Shown: positions 17,457-27,224, counted from the stretch's first letter. The stretch is DNA of 64,000 nt from Ligilactobacillus ubinensis (GCF_024160875.1 NZ_JAIULA010000001.1:1-64000); one strand, 5' to 3'. Notes: generated by a model from the letters alone, not told the origin. Numbers and translations: made by a program.

Positions 17457-19190
17457 TCATAATTCCTGTGAGACAAATTTAAACTGGGTTACGTTTACTA
17501 ATCCCATATCTGTAATCTTTAATTCGGGAATAACAGCTAGAGGCATAAAACTTAATGTCATAACTGGATTAATATTTGTGGGAATTTGTAATTCTTTATG
17601 CGCAACATCATCAAGTAAATCTTGTTGTTTTACGATATTTTCACCACTTTGATCACTCATTAAACCTGCAATTGGAAGGGCCATGCGAGCCAATACTGCA
17701 CCATTTTTGACAATAATAGCTCCCCCACCTAGTTTGGTGAGTGCTTCAACGGCTAATGTCATGTCACTATCATTTGTCCCAGTGACAATAACGTTATGTG
17801 AATCATGACCAATTGAAATAGCAATGGCCCCTTCCTTTATGCCATAGCCTTTGAGCAAACCAACAAACACATTACCTGTATTATGGTGCCGCTCAATTAC
17901 TGCAATTTTTGTTAAATTATTGCCTGGGTTATAAATAAAATCACCAGTATTATCAAGCTCAACAGTTACATGAGCTTCCTTTGTTAATACTTCACCAGCA
18001 ATGACTTCAATGGCCCGCACATTAGTGGATTTAAGGTGCATTTTTAATTTTGCTTCGGAAAAATCTTTAATGTGTATTGACGATTGAACACTTGTAATCG
18101 GATAGCGTGTAACCGGAGGTAGATATTTACCTTTTTGTGCGATAAGTTCGCCATTAATATAAGTTTCTTCAATATGAATATCAGCTAAGTCATTAAAAAT
18201 CACTAAATCAGCACGCTTACCAGGAGCAATAGCACCGCGGTCATTTAAACTACATGCCTCTGCTGCATTAATAGTAGCCATTTGAATAGCGACTAGCGGA
18301 TCAAGCCCTTCTTCAATACAGATACGAATACTATGGTCTAGATGTCCTGTGTTCAAAACGGTTTTTGCTTGCATATCATCAGCAGCCAGTACACACCGAC
18401 GAGCGTTTTGGCTAGTAACGCCTTTTAATAGTGTTCGAAGATCATGAGCCACAGATCCCTCACGTAAAAAGACATACATACCACGCGCTAAACGAGCTTG
18501 CATTTCTTCAATGGTGGAACATTCATGGTCATTATCGATTCCAGCTGCAATATATGCATCTAGATTATGACCTGTAACTTGAGGTGCATGGCCATCAATT
18601 CGCTTGTGATATTTTTGTGCCATTAATATTTTAGCAAGAGCTTGATCAGTGGCATTAATAACACTTGGATAGTCCATAAACTCAGCTAGACCATCAACTT
18701 GATTTGTAGCTAATGGTTGTTCCATATCGTCAGCAGTAATAACTGCCCCCGAGTTTTCCATATTAGTTGCAGGAACGCAAGAAGGCAACATGTAATGAAT
18801 GTTAAGTTTAGATAGTTTTGCTGCAGCAATCATATAGTTTAATCCGGTTAAGCCAGCAACATTAACAATTTCATGTGGATCTGCAAAGATAGTTGTTGTT
18901 CCGCAAGGAGTAAACAAACGGCCAAATTCCTCGGGCGAAACGTAGGCAGACTCAATATGTATATGCGATTCAATAAATCCAGGAGCAATGTACTTACCAG
19001 TTAAATCAATTTCTGTTTTTCCTGTATAATTTTCTCCAATTCCAGCGATTTTACCTGCGACTACAGCAACGTCACCTTTTAAAATCTGTGCCTGGTAAAC
19101 ATCAATGATGTTTGCATTTTTGAAGACCAGATCAGCAGGTAAGCGACCAGCTGCGACATCGATAAGTTTTTTTAAATCCTGTTTTTCCAT
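17457..19190 (-). CDS. ade: Adenine deaminase
   Basis: The 577-residue protein converts adenine to hypoxanthine and ammonia in purine salvage. It has the amidohydrolase metal site APGFIESHIHIESAYVSP, the PHEIVNV segment, the RIDGHAPQVTG His motif, the VLAADDM aspartate, and the C-terminal ade domain with ISIGHDSHNVIVTG and GLMSDQ. Its length matches the family. The promoter is well defined upstream (19244-19272), indicating transcription toward ybaK. Confidence 0.93.
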   Translation of the reverse strand: MEKQDLKKLIDVAAGRLPADLVFKNANIIDVYQAQILKGDVAVVAGKIAGIGENYTGKTEIDLTGKYIAPGFIESHIHIESAYVSPEEFGRLFTPCGTTTIFADPHEIVNVAGLTGLNYMIAAAKLSKLNIHYMLPSCVPATNMENSGAVITADDMEQPLATNQVDGLAEFMDYPSVINATDQALAKILMAQKYHKRIDGHAPQVTGHNLDAYIAAGIDNDHECSTIEEMQARLARGMYVFLREGSVAHDLRTLLKGVTSQNARRCVLAADDMQAKTVLNTGHLDHSIRICIEEGLDPLVAIQMATINAAEACSLNDRGAIAPGKRADLVIFNDLADIHIEETYINGELIAQKGKYLPPVTRYPITSVQSSIHIKDFSEAKLKMHLKSTNVRAIEVIAGEVLTKEAHVTVELDNTGDFIYNPGNNLTKIAVIERHHNTGNVFVGLLKGYGIKEGAIAISIGHDSHNVIVTGTNDSDMTLAVEALTKLGGGAIIVKNGAVLARMALPIAGLMSDQSGENIVKQQDLLDDVAHKELQIPTNINPVMTLSFMPLAVIPELKITDMGLVNVTQFKFVSQEL

Positions 19191-19243
19191 TGGTTATACA
19201 GCCTCGTTTCTGTTCGTGTTTTAGATGCATATAAGCACCATAA

Positions 19244-19272
19244 AGTGTATTTTTTCTATTGTAGCGCGTCAA
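19244..19272 (-). promoter_or_regulatory. Promoter of the adenine deaminase gene
   Basis: On the minus strand TTGACG (19272-19267) and TACACT (19249-19244) are separated by 17 bases, about 54 bases upstream of the ATG at 19190. A short leader with no clear riboswitch follows. Confidence 0.6.
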
Positions 19273-19410
19273 GAGTGTAAGTACAAGTTAAAATTATAGT
19301 TAAATGTTAAAGGATTTCCGAACGAAAGAAATAAAAAAGAAGAATATTAACTATAAACTTGATGTAATGAACAGATAGATTAGTTGAGCATAGACTTTGA
19401 AAAATAATGA

Positions 19411-19439
19411 TAAGTATGGTAGATTGTTTAACATACTTA
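19411..19439 (+). promoter_or_regulatory. Operator-like palindrome before the dehydrogenase gene
   Basis: TAAGTATG (19411-19418) and CATACTTA (19432-19439) are perfect 8-bp inverted repeats with a 13-base spacer, 29 bases upstream of the ATG. Such sites suit an HxlR- or MarR-type repressor; no such gene is adjacent. Confidence 0.5.
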
Positions 19440-19467
19440 CTTTTTAATAGTGGAGGTTAAATTATTT

Positions 19468-20409
19468 ATGAAAGCTGTCGGTTTTTATCATTATGGTTCA
19501 GCAGAAGAACAAGAAATGTTGGAGCTACCTATTCCTCATGCAGGAAAAAAACAAGTAGTTGTTAAACTAAAAGCAACATCAATTAATCCAATAGATTGGA
19601 AATTGCGGCAAGGATATCTTCAAAAGATGATGGATTGGGAATTTCCAATTGTTGTTGGTTGGGATGCTGCAGGTGTTATCACGGAGATTGGTGATGAGGT
19701 TACCGATTGGAAAGTCGGTGATGAAGTTTTAGCACGTCCAGACACGACATCACGGGGTACTTATGCAGAGTATACACTTGTAGATCAGAATTTGTTGGCG
19801 CATAAACCAGCTAATGTTTCATTTGAACAAGCTGCAGCAACACCTTTAGCTGGATTAACAGCTTGGCAAGGATTATTTGAATATGGGAAATTAACGGCTG
19901 GTCAAAAGGTTCTGATTCAAGCAGGTGCAGGTGGCGTCGGCACTTATGCAATTCAATTTGCTAAACAAATTGGTGCGGAGGTTTGGACTACAGCTAGTGC
20001 GTCACATGAACAGATGCTAAAGAAGTTAGGTGCAGATTATGTTGTTGATTATCATCAAAATGATGAATTGGCTAAGTTAACTGACTTTGATTTAATCCTA
20101 GATACTTTAGGAGGTAAGCAACAAGAAGATGCATTTGCATGGCTTAAAAAGGGTGGTCGTCAAATCTCAATTGCTGGTCAAGCTCCTGCAAGTCAGGAAC
20201 TAGCGACAAAGAATGAACAGTCTTTTGAATCGATTTGGTTACGACCTGATGGCAAGCAACTTCAAGAGATTAGCGATTTAATGGGAGCTGGCAAGGTAAC
20301 TTCAGTTATTGGAACAGTATTACCATTTTCACTTGAAAATATAGTTGCAGCACATAAGCTAAGTGAAACAAAGCACGCAGAAGGTAAAATTGTAATAACT
20401 TTTGCTTAA
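19468..20409 (+). CDS. Zinc-independent MDR alcohol dehydrogenase / quinone oxidoreductase
   Basis: The 313-residue protein belongs to the medium-chain dehydrogenase family. SINPIDWKLRQG and VVGWDAAGVITEIGDEV form the catalytic-domain pattern, and VLIQAGAGGVGTYAIQFAKQIGAEVW is the nucleotide-binding fold with the AxxGGVG motif. There are no zinc-ligand cysteines, as in NADPH quinone reductases. ATG at 19468 follows GTGGAGG, so the longer GTG frame at 19450 is unlikely. A palindrome upstream suggests stress-responsive control. Confidence 0.87.
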   Translation: MKAVGFYHYGSAEEQEMLELPIPHAGKKQVVVKLKATSINPIDWKLRQGYLQKMMDWEFPIVVGWDAAGVITEIGDEVTDWKVGDEVLARPDTTSRGTYAEYTLVDQNLLAHKPANVSFEQAAATPLAGLTAWQGLFEYGKLTAGQKVLIQAGAGGVGTYAIQFAKQIGAEVWTTASASHEQMLKKLGADYVVDYHQNDELAKLTDFDLILDTLGGKQQEDAFAWLKKGGRQISIAGQAPASQELATKNEQSFESIWLRPDGKQLQEISDLMGAGKVTSVIGTVLPFSLENIVAAHKLSETKHAEGKIVITFA

Positions 20410-20439
20410 TTAAAAATAAGAGTGAAATAAAAGGCAGTT

Positions 20440-20500
20440 AGCTAGAGAGTCTTAGCGTTGTAGCCCGGATAATGGAGGGAAGCGCAACTAGCTGCTTTTT
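20440..20500. repeat. Structured intergenic repeat, family B, copy 1
   Basis: TTAGCGTT, GGATAATG, AAGCGCAA and AGCTG occur in the same order here and at 30936-31030. The flanks can pair (GCAGTTAGCTA / AACTAGCTGC). Confidence 0.45.
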
Positions 20501-20521
20501 GGCACCGAATATGTGAAGATA

Positions 20522-20614
20522 AAACGAGAGTCTGGACAAAATGATATGCTCCCCCCTATATAAGTCACTTTATATATATAGGGGAGCATATCAAAAAGTT
20601 CCAGACTCTCGTTT
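20522..20614. terminator. Very long two-part hairpin, bidirectional terminator
   Basis: The outer stem AAACGAGAGTCTGGA (20522-20536) is perfectly matched by TCCAGACTCTCGTTT (20600-20614). Inside it TGATATGCTCCCC (20542-20554) pairs perfectly with GGGGAGCATATCA (20581-20593), and the AT-rich centre can pair further. It separates two convergent genes. Confidence 0.75.
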
Positions 20615-20623
20615 AGTTTGAAC

Positions 20624-21181
20624 CTAGATAAGTGATTGCAGGAAACTAACAATCACTATAATAATGAGTATTATAAAAATTAACAGACCGATTGGATTTT
20701 GCGGATTGATAGACCAACCAAGTCCAGCAGCTTTTGGAACAAAAAGGGGCACTTTTTCACCCTTTTTCTTAGGATAGGCAATCCAATAACGGTATAGTGA
20801 AAGAAAGAGAATTAATAACACAATAACCATGGTTATTAGCAGCATAAAATGAGTGTTGATTTTGTTAAGAAGTGAAAAGCATAATAATCCGCCAATTAAT
20901 ATAATTAAGATAATATCTAAGAAACGTAATTTTTTTTGCATACGGACAGTATTAGTATCTTTCGTAATTTTTTTCATAATAATTTCATCATCCTTTAACA
21001 GTTGATCTAGAGATAAATGATATAGTTTGCATAAATTAATCAGGGTTAAAAAATCTGGATAGTTTTTTCCGTTTTCCCAGTTTGATAATGCTTGTCGGGT
21101 AACATGAAGTTTTTTGGAAACATCTTCTTGGGTTAAATGTAATTCTTTTCTTTTTTCTTTCAAGATGTGACTTAATTGCAT
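20624..21181 (-). CDS. XRE regulator fused to a membrane domain (DUF5808-like)
   Basis: The 185-residue protein has an N-terminal XRE helix-turn-helix (residues 5-60: LTQEDVSKKLHVTRQALSNWENG), then two adjacent membrane helices (about 88-130), the segment VPKAAGLGWSINPQNP typical of DUF5808, and a last helix at the C-terminus. Such membrane-tethered XRE proteins are common in Firmicutes and often sit beside peptide-detoxification modules; the Bce-type genes start 200 bases away. No experimental role is known to me. Confidence 0.8.
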   Translation of the reverse strand: MQLSHILKEKRKELHLTQEDVSKKLHVTRQALSNWENGKNYPDFLTLINLCKLYHLSLDQLLKDDEIIMKKITKDTNTVRMQKKLRFLDIILIILIGGLLCFSLLNKINTHFMLLITMVIVLLILFLSLYRYWIAYPKKKGEKVPLFVPKAAGLGWSINPQNPIGLLIFIILIIIVIVSFLQSLI

Positions 21182-21401
21182 TTTTAGTTCTCCTTATATT
21201 CTTAAAGTAAGACGTTATTAGAAAAAAGTAACGCAAGTATTTCTTGCAAATGCAGTAATTTAGGGTAAATAAGATCTTTTTGATTGCATGATACCGTATT
21301 GAAGCAAGAGGCGCAATCTATTTTCGCAAAACTAATTGAGAATCAATATCTTATTTAGATAGAGTTATGCTATATTAATGGTAGTTAGGGAGGACAACTC
21401 A

Positions 21402-22094
21402 ATGAGTAAAATATTTTTAATTGAAGATGATCAAGCAATTATTAGTGCTATTCGTCTTGGACTAGCTAAATGGAAATATGAGTCACAAGCGGTTACAGAT
21501 TGGGAACAAGTTTTATTACAGTTTGAAACTTATCAGCCTGATTTGGTTATAATGGATATAACACTACCCGTTTTTGATGGCTTTTATTGGACAACGAAAA
21601 TTAGAGAAGCCTCGACAGTTCCAATTATCTTTTTGTCAGCAGCAGATTTAGATCCTAATGCGATTCGTGCTATTGCTGTAGGTGCTGATGATTATGTAAC
21701 TAAACCATTTTCAATAAATGTCTTAATATCTAAAATTCAAGCAGTATTGCGTCGAGTGCAACCTGATTTGAAAAATTTGGACTTGTTAAAATTCGATGAT
21801 TATCAACTGAACATTTTGACAAACGAAGTATACTTCAAGCAACAAGTAGTTAAGTTGACACCGAATGAGGCATTAATTTTAAAACTACTAATTCTAAATA
21901 TTGGAAAGCTAGTTTCTAAAACACAAATTATCCAAAGTTTATGGCAAGGTGGCAGTTTTATTGACGAAGGTATTTTGAATGTTAACCTAAGTCGCTTACG
22001 AAAAAAAATAAAACCATTACGTTTAGATCAGCGAATTGTAACAGAACGAAAAAGAGGGTATCGACTGCTTGAAAAAGATGAAGAAAATAATTAA
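21402..22094 (+). CDS. BceR-like response regulator
   Basis: The OmpR-family regulator is 230 residues from ATG 21402 (GGGAGGAC upstream). Its receiver domain has the acidic pair EDD at 8-10, D52 in LVIMDITLPVFDGF, and the lysine in YVTKPFS; the winged helix covers about 135-230. The short receiver linker and DITLPVFDGFYW pattern match BceR/BraR regulators, which activate BceAB-type transporters in response to peptide antibiotics. It overlaps the kinase gene. Confidence 0.88.
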   Translation: MSKIFLIEDDQAIISAIRLGLAKWKYESQAVTDWEQVLLQFETYQPDLVIMDITLPVFDGFYWTTKIREASTVPIIFLSAADLDPNAIRAIAVGADDYVTKPFSINVLISKIQAVLRRVQPDLKNLDLLKFDDYQLNILTNEVYFKQQVVKLTPNEALILKLLILNIGKLVSKTQIIQSLWQGGSFIDEGILNVNLSRLRKKIKPLRLDQRIVTERKRGYRLLEKDEENN

Positions 22095-23064
22095 GATCAT
22101 TGGAAAATTGCTCCTAGACCAAATACCATTAATATTAGGATATACTTGTTTGTTGCTATTATTAGGAGTGTTATGTCACTTGTATTCAGTATCGCTAGAA
22201 GTGACATTTGATTTGTTACGGTTTACGTGGATTCCTATTTTATTGGTAGTAATCAGAAATACCTATCGAACTTATAAAGAAAAGCAGGAGTTATTAGTAG
22301 CACGAAAACAACATTTGCTGCCTGTTAATGCACCATCAAAACAAGTTGCATATACATACTGGCAAGAATTGCAAAAGATACAAGAAGAAGAAATAATATT
22401 GATGCGGACTAAACAACTAGCAGCAGATAAAAGGCAAGATTATTTATTATTGTGGAGTCATGAATTGAAATTGCCTTTGACGGCGCTCAGACTTCAAGCA
22501 GAAAATAACACCAAAGTAGATAGTGTTCTTATTTTACAAGAGTTACAGTTAATGCAAAATCAATTAGAGATGCTTTTGGGCTATGAACGTTTAGATAACT
22601 TTGAACATGATTTGGATTTTGTTTGGACAGCCTTAGATAAGGTATTAATGCCCATTATTAAGGAATATTCGCTGTTTTTTATTGAAAAGCAGCTAACACC
22701 TAAAATAGATGTTTCACGTGTTACGGTATTAACGGATCAAAAGTGGTTGACTTTTATTTTGAAGCAACTAATTTTTAATGCGATAAAATATGCTAACCCG
22801 CATACTGATTTAACCATTACTTGGCAACAAAACAAACTAATTATTCAAGATTATGGCATAGGTATTTCAGCAGCTGAATTACCACGGGTTTTTGAACCCG
22901 GTTTTACGGGGAGCAATGGCCGTCAAAAACAAGCAGCAACCGGAATGGGGTTATATTTAGCGCAGCAAGTTTCGCAAAAGCTAGAACTTAAATTAATGCT
23001 GCTTTCTAAACAAGGTGAGACAACAAAGGCATCGATTGAATTTCGAGAAGAGCAAATTAGGTAA
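22069..23064 (+). CDS. BceS-like intramembrane-sensing histidine kinase
   Basis: The kinase is about 331 residues with two N-terminal helices (about 15-40 and 46-63) joined by a very short external loop, the hallmark of BceS-type kinases that sense through their transporter. H131 in LLWSHELKLPLTALRL replaces the usual HDLRTP with the Bce-type HELK.P. The ATPase domain has QLIFNAIKYA, DYGIGI and AATGMGLYLAQQV. Either TTG at 22069 or ATG at 22078 may be the start; both overlap the regulator gene. Confidence 0.88.
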   Translation: MKKMKKIIKIIGKLLLDQIPLILGYTCLLLLLGVLCHLYSVSLEVTFDLLRFTWIPILLVVIRNTYRTYKEKQELLVARKQHLLPVNAPSKQVAYTYWQELQKIQEEEIILMRTKQLAADKRQDYLLLWSHELKLPLTALRLQAENNTKVDSVLILQELQLMQNQLEMLLGYERLDNFEHDLDFVWTALDKVLMPIIKEYSLFFIEKQLTPKIDVSRVTVLTDQKWLTFILKQLIFNAIKYANPHTDLTITWQQNKLIIQDYGIGISAAELPRVFEPGFTGSNGRQKQAATGMGLYLAQQVSQKLELKLMLLSKQGETTKASIEFREEQIR

Positions 23065-23124
23065 AATAACAAATTGTAAGGTTATCGACTTGACTGTAAC
23101 TAGATAGTAAAGTGGGTAGCCTTT

Positions 23125-23130
23125 TATAAT
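23125..23130 (+). promoter_or_regulatory. Likely activator-dependent promoter of bceAB
   Basis: TATAAT is perfect but there is no -35 hexamer at normal distance; TTGACT at 23090 is 29 bases away. Such promoters usually need an activator, which fits BceR control. The binding site itself is not certain. Confidence 0.4.
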
Positions 23131-23161
23131 AGGGTTATAGACTTAGAAAAGAGGGAGATAT

Positions 23162-23920
23162 ATGCCAATCTTAACTTTAGAACATATAAAAAGAACATTT
23201 ACAGAGGGACAGAATAAAGTAGAAGCGCTAAAAGATATTTCGTTAAAAATTGATGCAGGTGATTACGTAGCGATTATGGGAGAATCAGGTGCGGGGAAAA
23301 CAACGTTATTAAATATTATGGCAACTTTAGACCAACCCAGTGGAGGGGAGATTAAGCTAAAGGAACAAGATTTAAGCAAGCTTAATGAAAAGAATGCAGC
23401 TAAGTTTCGACGTGAAAACTTAGGCTTTGTTTTTCAAAATTTTAACTTGCTAGATACATTTAACAATAGGGATAATATTTTTTTGCCGTTAGTATTGGCT
23501 AAAGCAAAGTATGAAGATATGGAACAACGACTTGACCCATTAGCTAAACAACTGGAAATAGAACAGATACTTGACCGTTTTCCGTATGAGATATCAGGGG
23601 GACAAAGACAGCGGATAGCTGCAGCGCGGGCGTTAATTACACAACCGGAATTATTATTAGCCGATGAACCAACAGGGGCGCTAGATTCTAAAAATGCAGC
23701 TGCATTACTTGATTTATTTGATCAGGTTAATTATGAAGGACAGACTATTTTAATGGTTACACATAGTGCAGTAACTGCAAGTTATTCAAAACGAACACTT
23801 TTTATAAAAGACGGTCGGATATATCATGAACTTTTTAGAGGGGAGCAAAGTAAAGCCGCTTATTTTGAAAAGATAACGAATAGTTTAACGGCTTTAGCTA
23901 GTAAGGGGGCAAAAAGATGA
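23162..23920 (+). CDS. BceA-like ABC transporter ATPase
   Basis: The 252-residue ATPase has Walker A IMGESGAGKTTLL, Q-loop GFVFQNFNLLD, signature ISGGQRQRIAAARAL, Walker B LLLADEPTGALDS and the H-loop MVTHSA. LDTFNNRDNIFLPLVL is the Bce/MacB-like sequence after the Q-loop. AAAGAGGGAG precedes the ATG. It works with the FtsX-type permease that overlaps its end by four bases. Together with BceRS it forms a self-contained resistance module against cell-wall-active peptides; the actual inducer is unknown. Confidence 0.92.
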   Translation: MPILTLEHIKRTFTEGQNKVEALKDISLKIDAGDYVAIMGESGAGKTTLLNIMATLDQPSGGEIKLKEQDLSKLNEKNAAKFRRENLGFVFQNFNLLDTFNNRDNIFLPLVLAKAKYEDMEQRLDPLAKQLEIEQILDRFPYEISGGQRQRIAAARALITQPELLLADEPTGALDSKNAAALLDLFDQVNYEGQTILMVTHSAVTASYSKRTLFIKDGRIYHELFRGEQSKAAYFEKITNSLTALASKGAKR

Positions 23921-25827
23921 TACATCTCAAACTAGCTTGGCATAGTTTAAACCATCATAAACAACAGTATGGTTTGTTTTTACTAGCAAGTTCATTAATG
24001 GTTGCGATAAACTATGTATTCTGGAATCTAACGTTTAACCATAGTATAAAAGCAAGCAACTATGGAACAGCAATTATAAGTGTCTTAGGAATTGGACAGG
24101 TATTTGTGTTATTAATTGCTGTTTTCTTCATGTTTTATGTCAATAGCTTTTTGATGCGGCAACGAGATCAAGAGCTGGGCTTGTATAACATGTTAGGGAT
24201 GACAAGAGGGGATTTACGCATCATTCTAGCTTGCGAAAATGTGTTATTACTATTAGGAAGTATAGTAATTGGTTTAATTAGTGGATTAACATTTGTTAAG
24301 TTAGCATTTTTGTTTTTGGGGAAGCTACTGAATAGTAAAAACTTAAAAGAACAATTCTTATTAACACCGTTAGTTTCTGTTTGTTTAATTTTTATTGCTA
24401 TTTTTGCAGTATTGCTAATATATAATTTTTTAAGATTAAGAAGAATTAAGCCAATTATGTTGTGGAAACAGTCGACAAAAGCAGAAAAGGAACCTAAAAC
24501 ACGCTTCTTAATGGGAATTATCGGGATTATTCTACTTGCTGGAGGATATTATATTGCACTAACAACTAAGGCTAACATGGCGGGCATTTCTCGATTTATG
24601 CTTGCTGTTATGTTAGTTGTTTTCGGGATATACCTTGTATTTACAGCAGGCAGTATCATGCTATTGAAATTTCTAAAAAATCGGCGCAATTTTTATTATC
24701 AGCCGAATCATTTTATCTCTATTTCAGGAATGCTTTATCGAATGAAGCAAAACGCGGTGGGGTTAGCATCAATCTGTCTTTTATGTACAACAATTCTAGT
24801 AACAATGACGGCTAGTGTTAGTTTAGTTGTTGGCCAAAAGAACTTAATTAAACAATGGAATCCTTTTGATATAATGTTAGTTACCAAAAAAGCAGTTGAT
24901 AATAATATGGTTTTAAAATACGCTAAACCTAATCATGTTAACATCGATAAAAGTAGTGCTATAAAAGTTACTTCGCCATCATATGGAGAAATTCAGAAAA
25001 ATGAATTACGTATCCAAAGTGAAATGAACAACAAGACATCAAAAGAAATATCGGTTTTGACAGTTAGAAGTTATAATCGATTGACAAAACAGAAGATAAA
25101 ACTAAAAAACAACCAATTATTGGTGTATGTCCCGGGTGATAAATTAACTGTAAAAACTTTACACGTTAATAAAAGAGTATATGACGTTAAGAGTATAACT
25201 AATTTTAAACTAGGCGCAAATATTGATCATACAATATTTCAACCGGTTTACTTAGTTGCAGCTAATGAAGAAGTTGTTCGAAATATTAGTCAACAGCCAT
25301 GGATTTATATAAACGGAATAAACATTAGCGGAAAAACAAAAAATCAGAAAAACTTTGCGACACAATTACAAAAAAAGATGAAGTTAGACAATGGGAGTTT
25401 TTCATTTAAAGCAGAGATTAATCAGTTGCTCAGTTCCTTTACAGGCAGTCTACTTTTTATGGGTTGCTTAATCAGCCTTTTAATGGGAATGACGACGGCC
25501 TTAGTAATCTACTATAAACAGGTGGCAGAAGGAGTTGCTGATAGTGAACGCTTCATAACGATGCAAGAAGTGGGATTAAGTCAAAGAGAAACTAAAAAAG
25601 CAATTTGGAGTCAAGTATTGCTTGTCTTTATGTTACCAATAGTTGCTGCAGTGATTAACCTATGTTTTGCATTTCCAGCAATTCGCAGTATACTACAGAT
25701 TTTTTCAATGTATAATTTGAAAGTACTACTGCAAGTGAGTGTCCTAACTGTGATAATATTAATTGCCTTTTATTTACTGATATTTAAATTAACAACTAAA
25801 GTTTATCAAAAAATTGTAACACGCTAG
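23917..25827 (+). CDS. BceB-like FtsX-family permease
   Basis: The 636-residue permease has ten predicted helices and one large extracellular domain (about residues 300-515) between helices seven and eight, the layout of BceB peptide-detoxification permeases. The FtsX core is visible in MRQRDQELGLYNMLGM and near the C-terminus in ERFITMQEVGLSQRE. It overlaps bceA by ATGA. The large domain is where peptide or lipid-II-cycle ligands are thought to be recognised in this family. Confidence 0.9.
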   Translation: MIHLKLAWHSLNHHKQQYGLFLLASSLMVAINYVFWNLTFNHSIKASNYGTAIISVLGIGQVFVLLIAVFFMFYVNSFLMRQRDQELGLYNMLGMTRGDLRIILACENVLLLLGSIVIGLISGLTFVKLAFLFLGKLLNSKNLKEQFLLTPLVSVCLIFIAIFAVLLIYNFLRLRRIKPIMLWKQSTKAEKEPKTRFLMGIIGIILLAGGYYIALTTKANMAGISRFMLAVMLVVFGIYLVFTAGSIMLLKFLKNRRNFYYQPNHFISISGMLYRMKQNAVGLASICLLCTTILVTMTASVSLVVGQKNLIKQWNPFDIMLVTKKAVDNNMVLKYAKPNHVNIDKSSAIKVTSPSYGEIQKNELRIQSEMNNKTSKEISVLTVRSYNRLTKQKIKLKNNQLLVYVPGDKLTVKTLHVNKRVYDVKSITNFKLGANIDHTIFQPVYLVAANEEVVRNISQQPWIYINGINISGKTKNQKNFATQLQKKMKLDNGSFSFKAEINQLLSSFTGSLLFMGCLISLLMGMTTALVIYYKQVAEGVADSERFITMQEVGLSQRETKKAIWSQVLLVFMLPIVAAVINLCFAFPAIRSILQIFSMYNLKVLLQVSVLTVIILIAFYLLIFKLTTKVYQKIVTR

Positions 25828-26191
25828 ATTAAAAAGCAGATAATAAAGAAAAAATAGGCGAGCTTGGGTTATTGAAGTGATCCCTCTGAGTTGAAGTAAA
25901 ATTCAGGGGTCACCTCATATCTACAAGCCGCTATTTTTGTTTGATAATATATAATTTTGAAATATAAAAAGATGGCTAAAACATTGTCTATCGAACCTCT
26001 CCCACAAGGCTAACTTTTTGAAATTATGGTAGACGCTTGGTTTTAATAAAACAATAATGTAAAAAGCAATTGAAATTAAGTGTATAAGGTGAAGGGGTTT
26101 AAAAGTGAGAGGTTATTTTTAAATATAGTATAATAATAGTTGAGAAAACAGGAGCTAAAAGAAAAAAGAGAATAACTGGGGCAGGTAAATT
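25828..26191. other. Intergenic stretch with one terminator
   Basis: A hairpin near 25879-25913 (GTGATCCCT / AGGGGTCAC) is the probable terminator of the Bce module. I see no other gene or element in this 364-base gap. Confidence 0.55.
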
Positions 26192-27175
26192 ATGGAAATT
26201 ATCGTAAACTTTTTAAAGTTATTATTAATAGTACTAGTAGTGGGGATTGTTTCTTTGATAATTACAATTAATGTAACACCACGACTAACGGTTGCTTTGT
26301 TACGCCATAGTTTTGATAAAGAAGCAATTAAACCTAAGGAATATAAGACATATGCTCAGCAAGTAGATATAACAAAAAATATTAAGTATAGTTCAAAGTA
26401 TAAAAACAGTAAATTGGATATCTATTCACGTAAAGAGAATAAAAATAAACCGACCATTATTTGGGTACATGGAGGAGCTTTTGTTGCGGGGGACAAGGCG
26501 GATGTACAGTATTGGGCAATGAAGATGGCTTATGATGGATACAATGTTGTATCCATCAATTATTCTTTGGCACCAGACAATTATTATCCAGCTCAGATTA
26601 AGCAAACCGGTGATGCGATAAGATATATAGTTGCTAATTATAGTAGTAAATTAAATGTCAAAAGAATTGTCATAGGCGGTGACTCTGCTGGGGCGCATAT
26701 TGCATCACAAGTAATTGCGGCACAATATAATAGTGAGTTAGCCCGAAAAATAAACTATCAGCCTATTAATAAGACTAAGATAGTGGGCGGACTGCTTTAT
26801 TGTGGGGCATATGATGTTAAACCGTTAGCTAATTTGAAAGATAAGAATTTTATGACTAAATTATTTGTTAATCAACTTGGTTGGGCATATTTAGGCAAAA
26901 AAAAGTGGCAAAAAGCAAAGATGATTGAATATGCTTCAACCGTTGACTATGTTAATGCCAAATTTCCACCTATTTTCATAACAGATGGGAACTCAGGTTC
27001 ATTTGAAACGCAAGGAATAGCATTATATAAAAAGTTGCAAGAAAAACAGGTTACTGTGAAAAAGCTTTTTTTTGATAAAACACAAAAAGTAGGTCATGAA
27101 TACCAGTTTGATTTAGATACTAAACCCGCTAAGAAATGTTTTAAAGAAACACTCTCTTTTTTAAACGATTTATAA
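26192..27175 (+). CDS. Membrane-anchored alpha/beta hydrolase (esterase)
   Basis: The 327-residue protein has an N-terminal membrane anchor (residues 5-28) followed by an alpha/beta-hydrolase fold of the HSL/carboxylesterase type. HGGAF (93-97) is the oxyanion hole, S165 in GGDSAGAH is the nucleophile, the aspartate lies in FITDGNSGSFE, and the histidine is in VGHEYQFDL. It probably acts at the outer face of the membrane. The substrate is unknown. AGGTAAATT before the ATG is a weak ribosome site. Confidence 0.83.
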   Translation: MEIIVNFLKLLLIVLVVGIVSLIITINVTPRLTVALLRHSFDKEAIKPKEYKTYAQQVDITKNIKYSSKYKNSKLDIYSRKENKNKPTIIWVHGGAFVAGDKADVQYWAMKMAYDGYNVVSINYSLAPDNYYPAQIKQTGDAIRYIVANYSSKLNVKRIVIGGDSAGAHIASQVIAAQYNSELARKINYQPINKTKIVGGLLYCGAYDVKPLANLKDKNFMTKLFVNQLGWAYLGKKKWQKAKMIEYASTVDYVNAKFPPIFITDGNSGSFETQGIALYKKLQEKQVTVKKLFFDKTQKVGHEYQFDLDTKPAKKCFKETLSFLNDL

Positions 27176-27224
27176 AGAGCTAGGCAGGTACTTATATTAA
27201 GTAATAATAATTGAGGTGAAGGCA

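Noticed and set aside
19313-19326. TTTCCGAACGAAAG as a PurR box for adenine deaminase
   Set aside because: It is a single half-match about 130 bases upstream of the gene and beyond its promoter; PurR sites normally come as a pair close together.
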